Source: Candidatus Reconcilbacillus cellulovorans (GTDB lineage: Bacteria; Bacillota; Bacilli; Paenibacillales; Reconciliibacillaceae). Taken from it: DNA of 41,851 nt. Numbering within the stretch: the stretch's first letter is position 1; the number at the start of each line of letters is the position of its first letter. The translations under genes and the position numbers were made by a program. Where the stretch lies: contig MOXJ01000023.1 of the NCBI GenBank assembly GCA_002507565.1, positions 1-41,851 on the forward strand. Reading direction: 5' to 3'. Positions 9,107-16,535 of this stretch are shown piece after piece. The notes beneath the pieces were generated by a model. It saw nothing but the letters and a program-made list of their open reading frames with translations, was not told the origin of the DNA and made no database searches.

Positions 9107-10516
9107 ATGCGTATCATTCGACGCTTCATGACCGCCCGGTCGCCGCATTTCCGCCTGTCGGAAATGGAACCGATCGCGTTTCGGGCGGACGAGCAGGAAC
9201 AAGAAAACCGTCTGATCAACGTCTATCCGGACGTCGAATTCCAGGAAATCATCGGCTTCGGCGGCGCATGCACGGAAGCGGCCGCCGTCGCGCTGGGCAA
9301 GCTTGATCCGGAAGCGCGCAAACGGGTGCTTCGCGCCTATTTCGATCCGGAAGAAGGCATCGGCTACACGCTGTGCCGGACGCATATTCAGTCGTGCGAT
9401 TTTTCGCTCGGCTCGTACAGTTATGTTGAGGACGGCGACGAGCGGCTGGACACGTTCGACCTCGCGCGCGACCGGCAGGCGCTTTTACCGCTGATTCGCG
9501 ACGCCGCGCGTATCGCCGGCGCTTCGTTCCGGCTGCTGGCCTCGCCGTGGAGCCCACCGCCGTGGATGAAAACGAACGGCCGCATGACCGGCGGCGGCCG
9601 GCTGCGGCCGGAATATCGCGCGGCGTGGGCGCAATTTTTCACGCGGTACATCCGGGCGATGGCGGAAGAAGGCGTCGACGTGTGGGGTGTCAGCGTGCAG
9701 AACGAGGCGAAGGCGACGCAAATCTGGGAATCCTGCGTCTATAGCGCCGAGGAGGAACGCGATTTCGTCCGGGACTATCTCGGCCCGACGCTCGAACGGG
9801 AAGGGCTGTCGCACGTGCGGCTGTTCGTCTGGGACCACAACAAGGAGCGGCTGTTCGAGCGCGCCCGCATCGTACTGGACGATCCCGAAGCGGCGAAATA
9901 CGTCTCGGGCGTCGCGTTCCATTGGTATTCCGGCGATCACTTCGAAAGTCTCGATCTCGTGCGCGCCCGGTATCCCGGCGTCATGCTGCTGGCCACGGAA
10001 GGATGCCAGGAAGGCGGCGTCCGGCTCGGCGACTGGTCGGTCGGAGAGCGGTACGCCCACCACATCATCGGCGATCTCACGCACGGCGCGGCCGGGTGGA
10101 TCGACTGGAACATCGCCCTCGACGAGAACGGCGGGCCGAACCACGTCGGCAACTACTGCGACGCGCCCGTCATCGTCGACACGCGGACCGGGCAAGCGGC
10201 GTTCCAGAGTTCGTACTATTATATCGGCCACTTCAGCCGGTTCGTCCGGCCGGGCGCGCGGCGGATCGGCTGCACGCGGTATACCGACAGGCTGGAGGCG
10301 TGCGCGTTCCGAAACGCCGACGGGACGGTCGCGGTCGTCGTGCTGAACCGGACGGACGAGCCGATCCCATTCACGCTGCGGTACGTTTCGCCGTCGGGCC
10401 TGTCGTCGGGCGCGGAGATCGCCGACGCCGACAGTCCGCCGCATTCGATTCAGACGCTGGTGGTTTCGGATTCCGCCCGGGGCGTCCGCGATCCGGACGG
10501 ACTTCTGCCGCCCTAA
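9107..10516 (+). CDS. Glycoside hydrolase family 30 (glucosylceramidase-like) enzyme, intracellular
   Basis: 469 residues, no signal peptide. The GH30 core is clear: the N-terminal EFQEIIGFGGACTEAAA, then a (beta/alpha)8 barrel with SPWSPPPWMKTNG, the general acid/base Glu200 in GVSVQNEAKAT and the nucleophile Glu298 in LLATEGCQ. A C-terminal beta-sandwich (about 370-460) completes the family layout. GH30 enzymes are retaining and cleave beta-glucosides, beta-1,6-glucans or beta-xylosides; the subfamily is not fixed here. Its place directly after two importer permeases suggests it breaks down the imported oligosaccharide in the cytoplasm. The start has only a weak AGGGTGA site overlapping the preceding stop; ATG at 9128 is an alternative. 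Confidence 0.9.
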   Translation: MRIIRRFMTARSPHFRLSEMEPIAFRADEQEQENRLINVYPDVEFQEIIGFGGACTEAAAVALGKLDPEARKRVLRAYFDPEEGIGYTLCRTHIQSCDFSLGSYSYVEDGDERLDTFDLARDRQALLPLIRDAARIAGASFRLLASPWSPPPWMKTNGRMTGGGRLRPEYRAAWAQFFTRYIRAMAEEGVDVWGVSVQNEAKATQIWESCVYSAEEERDFVRDYLGPTLEREGLSHVRLFVWDHNKERLFERARIVLDDPEAAKYVSGVAFHWYSGDHFESLDLVRARYPGVMLLATEGCQEGGVRLGDWSVGERYAHHIIGDLTHGAAGWIDWNIALDENGGPNHVGNYCDAPVIVDTRTGQAAFQSSYYYIGHFSRFVRPGARRIGCTRYTDRLEACAFRNADGTVAVVVLNRTDEPIPFTLRYVSPSGLSSGAEIADADSPPHSIQTLVVSDSARGVRDPDGLLPP

Positions 10517-10803
10517 CCGCCACCGTCCGTGTAAGGATCGCATTCGAGCTCAAAAAAGGTCTGGAACACGGGGGCACCGGCGGCATCCACGAAGACATCC
10601 ACATCCGGAACGGTCATTCCGTATACATTCACTGCGCCGAAATGTTTAATCAGACCCTCCGGCAAATTTTCGTCCGTCGGATTGACCGTAAGCGCTCCTA
10701 TCTGGCGCGCTTTTTGCAATCTCCACTCGTCCTTGTCGACAACGCAGACATCCTTAATCCCCTCAAGCCCTTTCCTCCCCAAACGGAACGTATACCACGG
10801 CAC
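10513..10803 (-). pseudogene. Fragment of a zinc-dependent medium-chain alcohol/polyol dehydrogenase
   Basis: A 96-codon open frame reads like a piece of the Rossmann half of butanediol/sorbitol-type dehydrogenases: GIKDVCVVDKDEWRLQKARQ (second beta strand with the acidic NAD-binding residue), then IGALTVNPTDENL and DVFVDAAGAPVFQTFFEL. The N-terminal catalytic domain, the zinc ligands and the C-terminus are all missing. Homology starts abruptly near 10775 and ends near 10540. Its end overlaps the stop of the GH30 gene. The fragment lies directly against the graspetide promoter, so insertion or deletion events here may have destroyed the original gene (inference). Confidence 0.7.
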
Positions 10804-10818
10804 GCTACAAAAAATTAC

Positions 10819-10848
10819 TTGCCAACCCCGCCGCCCAACAAGTATACT
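10819..10848 (+). promoter_or_regulatory. Sigma-A-type promoter of the graspetide locus
   Basis: TTGCCA (10819-10824) and TATACT (10843-10848) are separated by 18 bp. Each matches the -35 or -10 consensus at five of six positions. Transcription should start near 10855, giving a leader of about 47 nt. Confidence 0.7.
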
Positions 10849-10856
10849 GGAAACGG

Positions 10857-10875
10857 GAGGCTCGCAAAAAGCCTC
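10857..10875 (+). promoter_or_regulatory. Hairpin at the 5' end of the graspetide transcript
   Basis: GAGGCT (10857-10862) and AGCCTC (10870-10875) form a 6-bp perfect stem with a 7-nt loop, right at the predicted transcript start and 12 nt before the ribosome binding site. Such 5' stems often stabilise mRNA; this role is inference. Confidence 0.45.
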
Positions 10876-10901
10876 AGAACAGGCGAAAGGAGGAAACCAT
10901 C

Positions 10902-11114
10902 GTGTCCAAACGGCTGTTCATCGAAGAACTCGAAGAAGTGCCTTCAAGCTCGCCGCTGTTCGCCGCGGGCGCCGGCACCGACGCCGTCGCGACGACGCTC
11001 GCGGTCGGCGAGGAATGCGGCCCGGTCTACACAACGCTCGCGATCGGCGAAGAAAGCGGCCCGATCTACACGACGATGGCGATCGGCGAAGAAGGCTGCT
11101 GGCCGAAGCGGTAA
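10902..11114 (+). CDS. Plesiocin-like graspetide (omega-ester peptide) precursor with three TTxxxxEE cores
   Basis: 70 residues from a GTG start, 8 nt after a perfect AGGAGG (10888-10893). Residues 1-30 look like a leader with a conserved-type acidic hydrophobic segment LFIEELEEV (5-13). Three core units follow with an exact 13-residue period: TTLAVGEE (31-38), TTLAIGEE (44-51) and TTMAIGEE (57-64), separated by Gly-Pro and Tyr-containing linkers. TTxxxxEE is the motif described for plesiocin, a group 2 graspetide, where two Thr-Glu side-chain esters per unit make a bicyclic hairpin; six esters would be possible here. Cys39 and Cys66 lie just after the first and third units. The next gene encodes an ATP-grasp ligase, as expected. 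No Gly-Gly protease site is obvious. Plesiocin is a protease inhibitor; activity here is unknown. Confidence 0.9.
   Translation: MSKRLFIEELEEVPSSSPLFAAGAGTDAVATTLAVGEECGPVYTTLAIGEESGPIYTTMAIGEEGCWPKR
10992..11093 (+). repeat. Three 39-bp-period core repeats in the graspetide precursor
   Basis: The core motif is encoded at 10992-11015, 11031-11054 and 11070-11093. The period is exactly 39 bp (13 codons), and the DNA is also strongly conserved, especially between the second and third copies. This points to recent expansion by tandem duplication. Confidence 0.9.
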
Positions 11115-11141
11115 CCGAACATACCGGCAACACGGCGCCTC

Positions 11142-11195
11142 GCCGGCGGGAACCGGCTTTTCGCCCGGACGGCCGCCGGAGGGCGCTGGCTTTTT
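11142..11195 (+). promoter_or_regulatory. Possible attenuator between graspetide precursor and ligase genes
   Basis: The 107-nt gap holds GCCGG (11142-11146) pairing with CCGGC (11153-11157) followed by TTTT, and then a second GC-rich fold (CGCCC 11162-11166 with GGGCG 11181-11185) followed by CTGGCTTTTT. Partial termination here would give more precursor than ligase mRNA, as is common in RiPP operons. The stems are short, so this is tentative. Confidence 0.4.
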
Positions 11196-11221
11196 CTTCA
11201 AGAAGCGAGAGGGGGAAATTC

Positions 11222-12199
11222 ATGAAAACGCCCGTCGTGGGCATCATCGGCGCGGCGAACGAACGCCATTGCCTGTATGTCGCCGCAGAAATCGAGCGAA
11301 ACGGCGCGCGGCCGCTCATCCTCGACAACTCGCCGGACTTGCCGTTTCCGCTGACGATGGCGGGGGAAGGTATATTTTATTATAAAGAAGAAAATTTGAA
11401 TGCTGTCGGTGCGTTTTATTTACGCGCTCTGTTTCTGCCGGTTCCCGCCTTTCCGACCGGGCCGATCGAACGGCAGCTGTTCGAGGAAGGCTACCGCGCC
11501 TACGCCCGCGAGCGCGAACGGTACGCCGTCTGGCTGTCGTGGATGCGGGAAGAGGCGTCGGCCGGCAAACCGTTCGTCAACGCGCCGGACGCCGGACTCT
11601 GGCACTTCGTCAAACCGTACCAGCTGAACGTGTTGCGGCGCGCCGGCCTGCCCGTCCCTGCGACGCTCGTCACCGGTTCTTCGGAAGCGCTTTCAGAATT
11701 CCGGCGAAAATACCGGCGCGTCGTCTATAAACCGGTCGCCGGCGGAGCGCATTGCCGGCTGCTGACGGAAGCCGACCTGGCGCCCGAACGGCTGGAACGG
11801 CTGTCCGCCGCACCGGTGTTGTTTCAGGAATATGTGCCGGGTGCCGACCTGCGCGTGTTCGTGCTGGACGGGCGCGTCATCGCCGCGTTCCGCGTCGAGG
11901 GCGAAAACGGCGTCGATTACCGGACGGGCCGACCGAACGTCGAGCCTTACGTCGCCGACGGGCCGATTGCGGATATTGCCGTTCGGGCATGCCGCACGCT
12001 CGGCCTTGTGTTCGCCGGCGTCGATCTGAAACTGGCGCCGGATGGACGAATCGCGCTTTTGGAATGCAACCCGAGCCCGATGTTCGAAGGATTCGACCGT
12101 GCGGCGCCGGTCACCGTCTGTTCGCAGCTGGCCGCCTATCTGATCGAAAAGGCCCGTTCCGGCGCGGCGCGGGCAAGCGCCGGCGGTACGGGCCGCTGA
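11222..12199 (+). CDS. ATP-grasp ligase of the graspetide locus (ester macrocyclase)
   Basis: 325 residues from the ATG at 11222, which follows AGAGGGGGA. The frame stays open upstream, but only this start has a site. Residues 1-125 form a pre-ATP-grasp Rossmann-like part (VVGIIGAANERHCLYVA). Residues 130-310 form a RimK-like ATP-grasp domain with Lys131, Lys170 in VYKPVAGG, the hinge FQEYVPG with Glu203, DLRVFVLDG with Arg211, Asp268 in GVDLKL, and the metal-binding Glu281/Asn283 in ECNPSP. Graspetide ligases activate Glu/Asp side chains as acyl phosphates and join them to Thr/Ser hydroxyls (esters) or Lys (amides). Its only neighbour in the operon is the TTxxxxEE precursor, so that is the likely substrate. 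RimK-like peptide ligases look alike, so function rests on context. No transporter or protease gene follows; the next gene is convergent. Confidence 0.87.
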   Translation: MKTPVVGIIGAANERHCLYVAAEIERNGARPLILDNSPDLPFPLTMAGEGIFYYKEENLNAVGAFYLRALFLPVPAFPTGPIERQLFEEGYRAYARERERYAVWLSWMREEASAGKPFVNAPDAGLWHFVKPYQLNVLRRAGLPVPATLVTGSSEALSEFRRKYRRVVYKPVAGGAHCRLLTEADLAPERLERLSAAPVLFQEYVPGADLRVFVLDGRVIAAFRVEGENGVDYRTGRPNVEPYVADGPIADIAVRACRTLGLVFAGVDLKLAPDGRIALLECNPSPMFEGFDRAAPVTVCSQLAAYLIEKARSGAARASAGGTGR

Positions 12200-12268
12200 A
12201 CGAACAACCCGAATTCGCGGCAGACGACGGTCGCGAACACGCGGGGCCGTGCAACCGTGCGGCGACGC

Positions 12269-13342
12269 CTAAATCGTCCAGTCCAGTATGATTTCCCGCT
12301 CCTCGCGGGAAGAGGCGTAAATCGCGTCGAGCACGAGCTGGTTGGCGTATCCGGCCATCGCGTCCGACAGCGGCTTTTTACCGTCCAGCACGCATTCAGC
12401 AAAATGGCGCGCTAGGCGAACGCGGGCGCCCTCGTCGTCGACCGGCGGCTCAAGCGGAGTCTCTGTCGCCACACCGTCTTGCTCGCCGAACAGTTTGCCG
12501 CACTCGCCGCGGACGGTGGCGCCGCCGTCGGTACCGAGCACGTGAAGAAACGGTTGTGAATCGGTCTCCATGTGCGCCGCCCAGCTGACGTCGAGCAACA
12601 CGGTGCTGCCGTCGTCGAACCGAATGAGCGCCGTTCCGGAATCCTCGACGTCGAACGTGCCGGAGAAGTCGGGCGTTCCCCAGTTGCCGAGCCCGATCCG
12701 GCGCGTGCCGAGTTCGCCGTAGACGCGGCCGCTGACGGCGACCGGCCTGATCCGGTCGCCGAGCAAGTACATTGCCAGATCGAGCATGTGGACGCCGATG
12801 TCGATCAGCGCGCCGCCGCCGGACTCGGCCTTGCGCGTAAACCAGCTTCCCCAGCCGGGAATGCCCTTTCGCCGCAACCAGCCCGTCTTGATCTGATAGA
12901 CGCGCCCGAACGCACCGCCGTCGATCAGTTCTTTGACGCGCATGTTCACCCATTCCCACCGCATCTGGTGGCCCATCATCAGCACGCGTCCGGAATCGCG
13001 CCAGGCCCGGACGACCGCCCGGGCGCCGTCCAGATCGCGGGCCATCGGCTTTTCCAGCAACACATGCTTGCCGGCCGCCAGCGCCTTGACGGCAAGCGGC
13101 GCGTGCAGCGCGTTCGGCACGGCGACGACGACGGCGTCCACCACGTCCGCTTCCAGCATGGCCTCGGCGTCGGCATAGACGCGCTCGATGCCGTATTCTT
13201 TCGCACACGCTTCCGCCAGATCGCGGCGCGCGTCGGCGATCGCCGTCACTCGAACATTTGCAAGACGTCGAAACGTCTGGATATGGACCTTCCCGATGCC
13301 GCCCGCGCCGATAATGCCCACTCGGATTTGCGTTATCGCCAT
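12269..13342 (-). CDS. Gfo/Idh/MocA family NAD(P)-dependent sugar oxidoreductase
   Basis: 357 residues from the ATG at 13342, which follows a GGGAGGGG site; the longer frame to 13363 has none. An N-terminal Rossmann fold shows VGIIGAGGIGKVH, and HVLLEKPMARD holds the conserved EKP lysine. The C-terminal alpha/beta domain carries the usual GGGALIDIGVHMLDLAMYLL with a catalytic-type Asp-x3-His. Members oxidise or reduce sugars, inositols or sugar acids. It is the last gene of the kduD-kdgK-kdgA operon, so the substrate may be a uronate derivative or a related sugar acid (inference). It converges with the ATP-grasp gene; no clear terminator separates them. Confidence 0.85.
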   Translation of the reverse strand: MAITQIRVGIIGAGGIGKVHIQTFRRLANVRVTAIADARRDLAEACAKEYGIERVYADAEAMLEADVVDAVVVAVPNALHAPLAVKALAAGKHVLLEKPMARDLDGARAVVRAWRDSGRVLMMGHQMRWEWVNMRVKELIDGGAFGRVYQIKTGWLRRKGIPGWGSWFTRKAESGGGALIDIGVHMLDLAMYLLGDRIRPVAVSGRVYGELGTRRIGLGNWGTPDFSGTFDVEDSGTALIRFDDGSTVLLDVSWAAHMETDSQPFLHVLGTDGGATVRGECGKLFGEQDGVATETPLEPPVDDEGARVRLARHFAECVLDGKKPLSDAMAGYANQLVLDAIYASSREEREIILDWTI

Positions 13343-13411
13343 CTTCGGCGTCGCCCCTCCCATGTTTGTCGTATCGTCACGATTTTCCCGACCGGCTTCC
13401 CCGCCGGTTCC

Positions 13412-14074
13412 TTACGCCATCGGCGCGCGGTAAGCCGCCGCCGTCCGATACGCCTCGACGAACCGTGCGGCCTGCGCCGTAATCCGCGAATAGTCGCCCG
13501 TCTTCACCGCCTCGTCCGTCAGGGCGGACCCGATGCCGACGGCGACCGCGCCCGCACGGATCCACTCGGCGAGGTTGTCGAGCGATACGCCGCCGGTCGG
13601 CATCAGGTTGACTTGCGGCATCGGCCCTTTGACCGCCCGGATGAACGACGGCGAAAACAGCTGGCCGGGAAACAGCTTCATCACGTCGACGCCGAGCTCG
13701 AGCGCCGCCTGGATTTCGCCGAGCGTCATGACGCCGGGCATGACCGGAACGCGGTAGCGGTTGCACATTTTCACCGTTTCCGGATGAAACGACGGGCTGA
13801 CGACGAACGCCGCCCCGCTCAGCATCGCCGCGCGCGCCGTCTCCGCGTCGAGCACCGTGCCCGCGCCGACGATCACGTCGCCGTCCGCGTACCGCACGGC
13901 CAGCTCCCGAATCGCGTCGAGCGCACCCCGCGTCGTCATCGTAATTTCGACGACGCGGATGCCGCCGGCGATCGCCCGCTCCGCCATTTCCCGCACGTCG
14001 TCGGCCGAACGCCCCCGCAACACCGCGATGACACCGGCGTCGCAAATTTCATGCAGCAGCTCGTACTTGCGCAT
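13412..14074 (-). CDS. kdgA: KDPG/KHG aldolase (2-dehydro-3-deoxy-phosphogluconate aldolase)
   Basis: 220 residues, the family's usual length, from the ATG at 14074 after an AAGGAG site; an in-frame ATG at 14098 is less well placed. The class I aldolase features are present: Glu43 in VVEITMTT, VGAGTVLDAE, and the Schiff-base Lys133 in VMKLFPGQLF, with a phosphate-binding PTGGVS near 165. It splits 2-keto-3-deoxy-6-phosphogluconate into pyruvate and glyceraldehyde 3-phosphate. It lies between kdgK, which makes its substrate, and the oxidoreductase gene, in the same direction. Confidence 0.94.
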   Translation of the reverse strand: MRKYELLHEICDAGVIAVLRGRSADDVREMAERAIAGGIRVVEITMTTRGALDAIRELAVRYADGDVIVGAGTVLDAETARAAMLSGAAFVVSPSFHPETVKMCNRYRVPVMPGVMTLGEIQAALELGVDVMKLFPGQLFSPSFIRAVKGPMPQVNLMPTGGVSLDNLAEWIRAGAVAVGIGSALTDEAVKTGDYSRITAQAARFVEAYRTAAAYRAPMA

Positions 14075-14149
14075 GGTTTTCGACTCCTTTTTCGCCACGA
14101 TTCCGTCGGTTCGCTTCCGTCCGCGCCCGCGCGAATCCGCATCCGCGAA

Positions 14150-15139
14150 CTACCGCTCGACGTGGCCGACGGCGCCGAGGCGCGTCTGCACGTCCTGCCA
14201 CGTCGGCGCGCCTTCCCAGTCGCCCGCGGCCTGAACGGCGAGACTGCCGGTCAGGTTGCCGAGCCGCACCGCTTCTTCCAGCGAAAAGCCCTTGACGACG
14301 CCCGCCAGAAAACCGGCGCAAAACGCGTCGCCCGCCCCGACCGGATCGACGACCCGTTCGACCGGGAAAAACGGCACTTCCGTCACCCGTTCCCGTTCGA
14401 CCAGAAGCGTCTTGCCGCCCGCGCTTTTGACGACCGACACCGCCCGCAGTCGCCGCAGCTCGGCGACGGCTTCGTCCGGCTTTTCAATACCGTACAGCAG
14501 CTTCAGCTCGTCCCAGCCCGGCAGAAAATAGTCCGCTTCTTCCGCCAGTTCGAGCAGGACCGGCCTCGCGCGTTCGAGCGGCCACAGCTTCAGCCGCAGA
14601 TTCGGATCGAAACAGACGGCAACGCCGTGCCGACGCGCGACCCGAACGGCGTGCCGCACCGTTTCGAGACAGGACTCGCTGAGCGCGGGCGTAATGCCGG
14701 TCACATGCAACACTTTGGCACCGGCGACGTACGCCTCGTCCACGTCGTCCGGCCGCATCCGGCTGGCGGCGGAAAATTTACGATAATAATAGACGGATAG
14801 CCTGCCGTAAACCGTTTCGCGCAACATCAGCCCCGTCGGCGCGTCGGGGTCGAGCTGGACGCGCGACACGTCCACGCCCTCGCCACGAATCCGCTTGAAA
14901 ATCATGCGGCCGGGCGGATCGTCGCCGAGCCGTCCGAACCAGCCTGCGCGGACGTCAAGCCGTGCAAGCCCGATCGCGACGTTGCTCTCTGCGCCGCCGA
15001 ACGAAAACGAAAACGCGCCCGCGTGTTCCAGCGTTTTTCCGTCGGCGGGACAAAAAAGCGCCATCGTTTCCCCGAACGTGACGACGTCCGGCGACGAGAC
15101 GTTTTCCGGCTTTTCCGACGGTCGAAATTCCGGATTCAT
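14150..15139 (-). CDS. kdgK: 2-keto-3-deoxygluconate kinase, PfkB family
   Basis: 329 residues from the ATG at 15139; a GGGGAGG lies about 13 nt upstream, so the start is slightly uncertain. PfkB features: N-terminal VVTFGETMALF, FGGAESNVAIGLARL (sugar-binding Gly-rich turn), and the C-terminal DPVGAGDAFCAGFLAGV with the catalytic Asp in GAGDAF. It phosphorylates KDG to KDPG for the aldolase encoded next. The operon order kduD-kdgK-kdgA matches the end of pectin/uronate breakdown. Confidence 0.92.
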   Translation of the reverse strand: MNPEFRPSEKPENVSSPDVVTFGETMALFCPADGKTLEHAGAFSFSFGGAESNVAIGLARLDVRAGWFGRLGDDPPGRMIFKRIRGEGVDVSRVQLDPDAPTGLMLRETVYGRLSVYYYRKFSAASRMRPDDVDEAYVAGAKVLHVTGITPALSESCLETVRHAVRVARRHGVAVCFDPNLRLKLWPLERARPVLLELAEEADYFLPGWDELKLLYGIEKPDEAVAELRRLRAVSVVKSAGGKTLLVERERVTEVPFFPVERVVDPVGAGDAFCAGFLAGVVKGFSLEEAVRLGNLTGSLAVQAAGDWEGAPTWQDVQTRLGAVGHVER

Positions 15140-15187
15140 CCGTATCCATCGTCCTCCCCGCCCGCACACGATTCCCGCCTGCGCCGC

Positions 15188-15943
15188 TCATCGCGCCATC
15201 CAGCCGCCGTCGACGCACAGCACGTGCCCGTTCATGTAGTCGGACGCCGAAGAAGCAAGGAACACGACCGGACCGGCCAAATCTTCCGGCACGCCCCACC
15301 GCCCCTGCGGGATCCGGTCGAGAATCGCCTGGTATCGGACCGGGTCGTTGCGAAGCGGTTCGGTGTTGTCGGTGATCATGTAGCCCGGTGCGATCGCGTT
15401 GACGTTGATTCCCTTGGACGCCCATTCGTTGGCGAACGCCTTCGTCAGCCCCGCCACCGCGTGCTTGCTTGCGGTGTAGCCCGGCACGAGAATGCCGCCC
15501 TGAAAACTGAGCATCGACGCGATGTTGATGATTTTACCGGAGCCGCGCTCGATCATATGCCGGCCGACGAGCTGGCACAGGAAAAAGACGGCGTTCAGGT
15601 TGAGCGCGATGACGTCATGCCAGTCTTTGGCCGAATGCTCCGCCGCCGGCGCCCGACGGATGATGCCGGCGTTGTTGACGAGGATGTCGATTTTACCGGT
15701 TGCCGCCAGCGCCCGCTCCACGACGCCGGGCAGCTCTTCCTCGCGGGAAAGATCGGCCTGAATACCGTAAAACGTTCTTCCCGCCGCCTCGACGGCCCTG
15801 CGCGTCTCGTCGAACCGGCCGCTGCTGCCGACGCCGACGATATCGGCCCCCGCTTGCGCCAGGGCGACCGCCATCGCCCGGCCGAGACCGGTGCCGGCGC
15901 CGGTCACGAGCGCGGTTTTACCGGACAAGTCGAACCATTTCAT
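15188..15943 (-). CDS. kduD: 2-dehydro-3-deoxy-D-gluconate 5-dehydrogenase (short-chain dehydrogenase)
   Basis: 251 residues, typical for KduD. The short-chain dehydrogenase pattern is complete: TGAGTGLGRAMA (NAD binding), NNAGI, Ser143, and Tyr156/Lys160 in YTASK. KduD-like marks are the start MKWFDLSGKTALVTGAGTGL and IRRAPAAEHS after NNAGI. It interconverts 2,5-diketo-3-deoxygluconate and KDG in the unsaturated-uronate route. As the first gene of the operon it is preceded by a good promoter (16003-16032). The kduI isomerase gene is not in the window. Confidence 0.9.
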   Translation of the reverse strand: MKWFDLSGKTALVTGAGTGLGRAMAVALAQAGADIVGVGSSGRFDETRRAVEAAGRTFYGIQADLSREEELPGVVERALAATGKIDILVNNAGIIRRAPAAEHSAKDWHDVIALNLNAVFFLCQLVGRHMIERGSGKIINIASMLSFQGGILVPGYTASKHAVAGLTKAFANEWASKGINVNAIAPGYMITDNTEPLRNDPVRYQAILDRIPQGRWGVPEDLAGPVVFLASSASDYMNGHVLCVDGGWMAR

Positions 15944-16002
15944 GTCGTCGGGAACGCCCCCTCCCCGTTTTTTGCGTATCGTCTCGGAAAGCGACCAGCT
16001 CC

Positions 16003-16032
16003 ATTATACCCGAGCCGGCGGACGGTTGACCA
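16003..16032 (-). promoter_or_regulatory. Promoter of the kduD-kdgK-kdgA operon
   Basis: On the minus strand TGGTCA (16032-16027) and a perfect TATAAT (16008-16003) are 18 bp apart, about 60 bp before the kduD start. Confidence 0.6.
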
Positions 16033-16114
16033 ATGGACGCAGCCCGGTCGCGTGCGGTAAACTTGTGATGGGAGACAAAATTTTTAATTTATATAGTTTA
16101 AGGAGAAAAACGCG

Positions 16115-16513
16115 ATGAATCGGTCACATGCGATCGCCCGTTGGGCGGGCGTATGGCTGGCGCTGGCGGCCGCGACGTGGATCGGCCTCTGCTCGGGGCT
16201 CGGCTGGAACGCGATCGGCTGGCGTACGGTCTGGGGCATGGCGTTTCTGGCCGTACTCGCGGCCGCGGCGGCCGTGCTGCCCGCCCTGTTCGGCGGCAAA
16301 GCGGCGTTTTTTATTTCGACGGCGGGACTTTTGGTCGGCGTGCTGTATCTCGCCTACCTCGTGCGCTCGGTGCCGGGCTGGGGCGACTTGGCCGGTGTAT
16401 CCGGGTTTTTGTCGGTGTTCGGCATCGCATGGGTGGCGGGGCTCGTGCTACAGCTCGTGCTGTTTCTCGTCGGGAAAATACGCCGGACGCGGAGCAAGAC
16501 CGGGCGAACATGA
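16115..16513 (+). CDS. Small integral membrane protein, function unknown
   Basis: 132 residues with a good AAGGAG site. Four hydrophobic segments are seen (about 9-27, 38-59, 64-86 and 95-120), then a basic tail KIRRTRSKTGRT that should face the cytoplasm. No catalytic motif or known family is recognised. It is preceded by an AT-rich stretch with TATAGT as a possible -10 and is divergent from kduD. Confidence 0.7.
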   Translation: MNRSHAIARWAGVWLALAAATWIGLCSGLGWNAIGWRTVWGMAFLAVLAAAAAVLPALFGGKAAFFISTAGLLVGVLYLAYLVRSVPGWGDLAGVSGFLSVFGIAWVAGLVLQLVLFLVGKIRRTRSKTGRT

Positions 16514-16535
16514 GTGAAAACGGGGATGGACGGAC

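Noticed and set aside
9094-9306. GTG-started small frame after the second permease gene
   Set aside because: It lies in another frame inside the GH30 gene, whose catalytic motifs are clear.
10902-11114. Precursor considered as a lanthipeptide or microviridin
   Set aside because: No Ser/Thr/Cys ring pattern or LanB/LanM gene is present, and the cores lack the microviridin-type TxKYPSD motif; TTxxxxEE plus an ATP-grasp gene fits group 2 graspetides.
12572-14800. 742-codon open frame on plus across the kdg operon
   Set aside because: It runs antisense through three recognisable enzymes, has no ribosome binding site and encodes low-complexity Arg/Pro/His-rich sequence.
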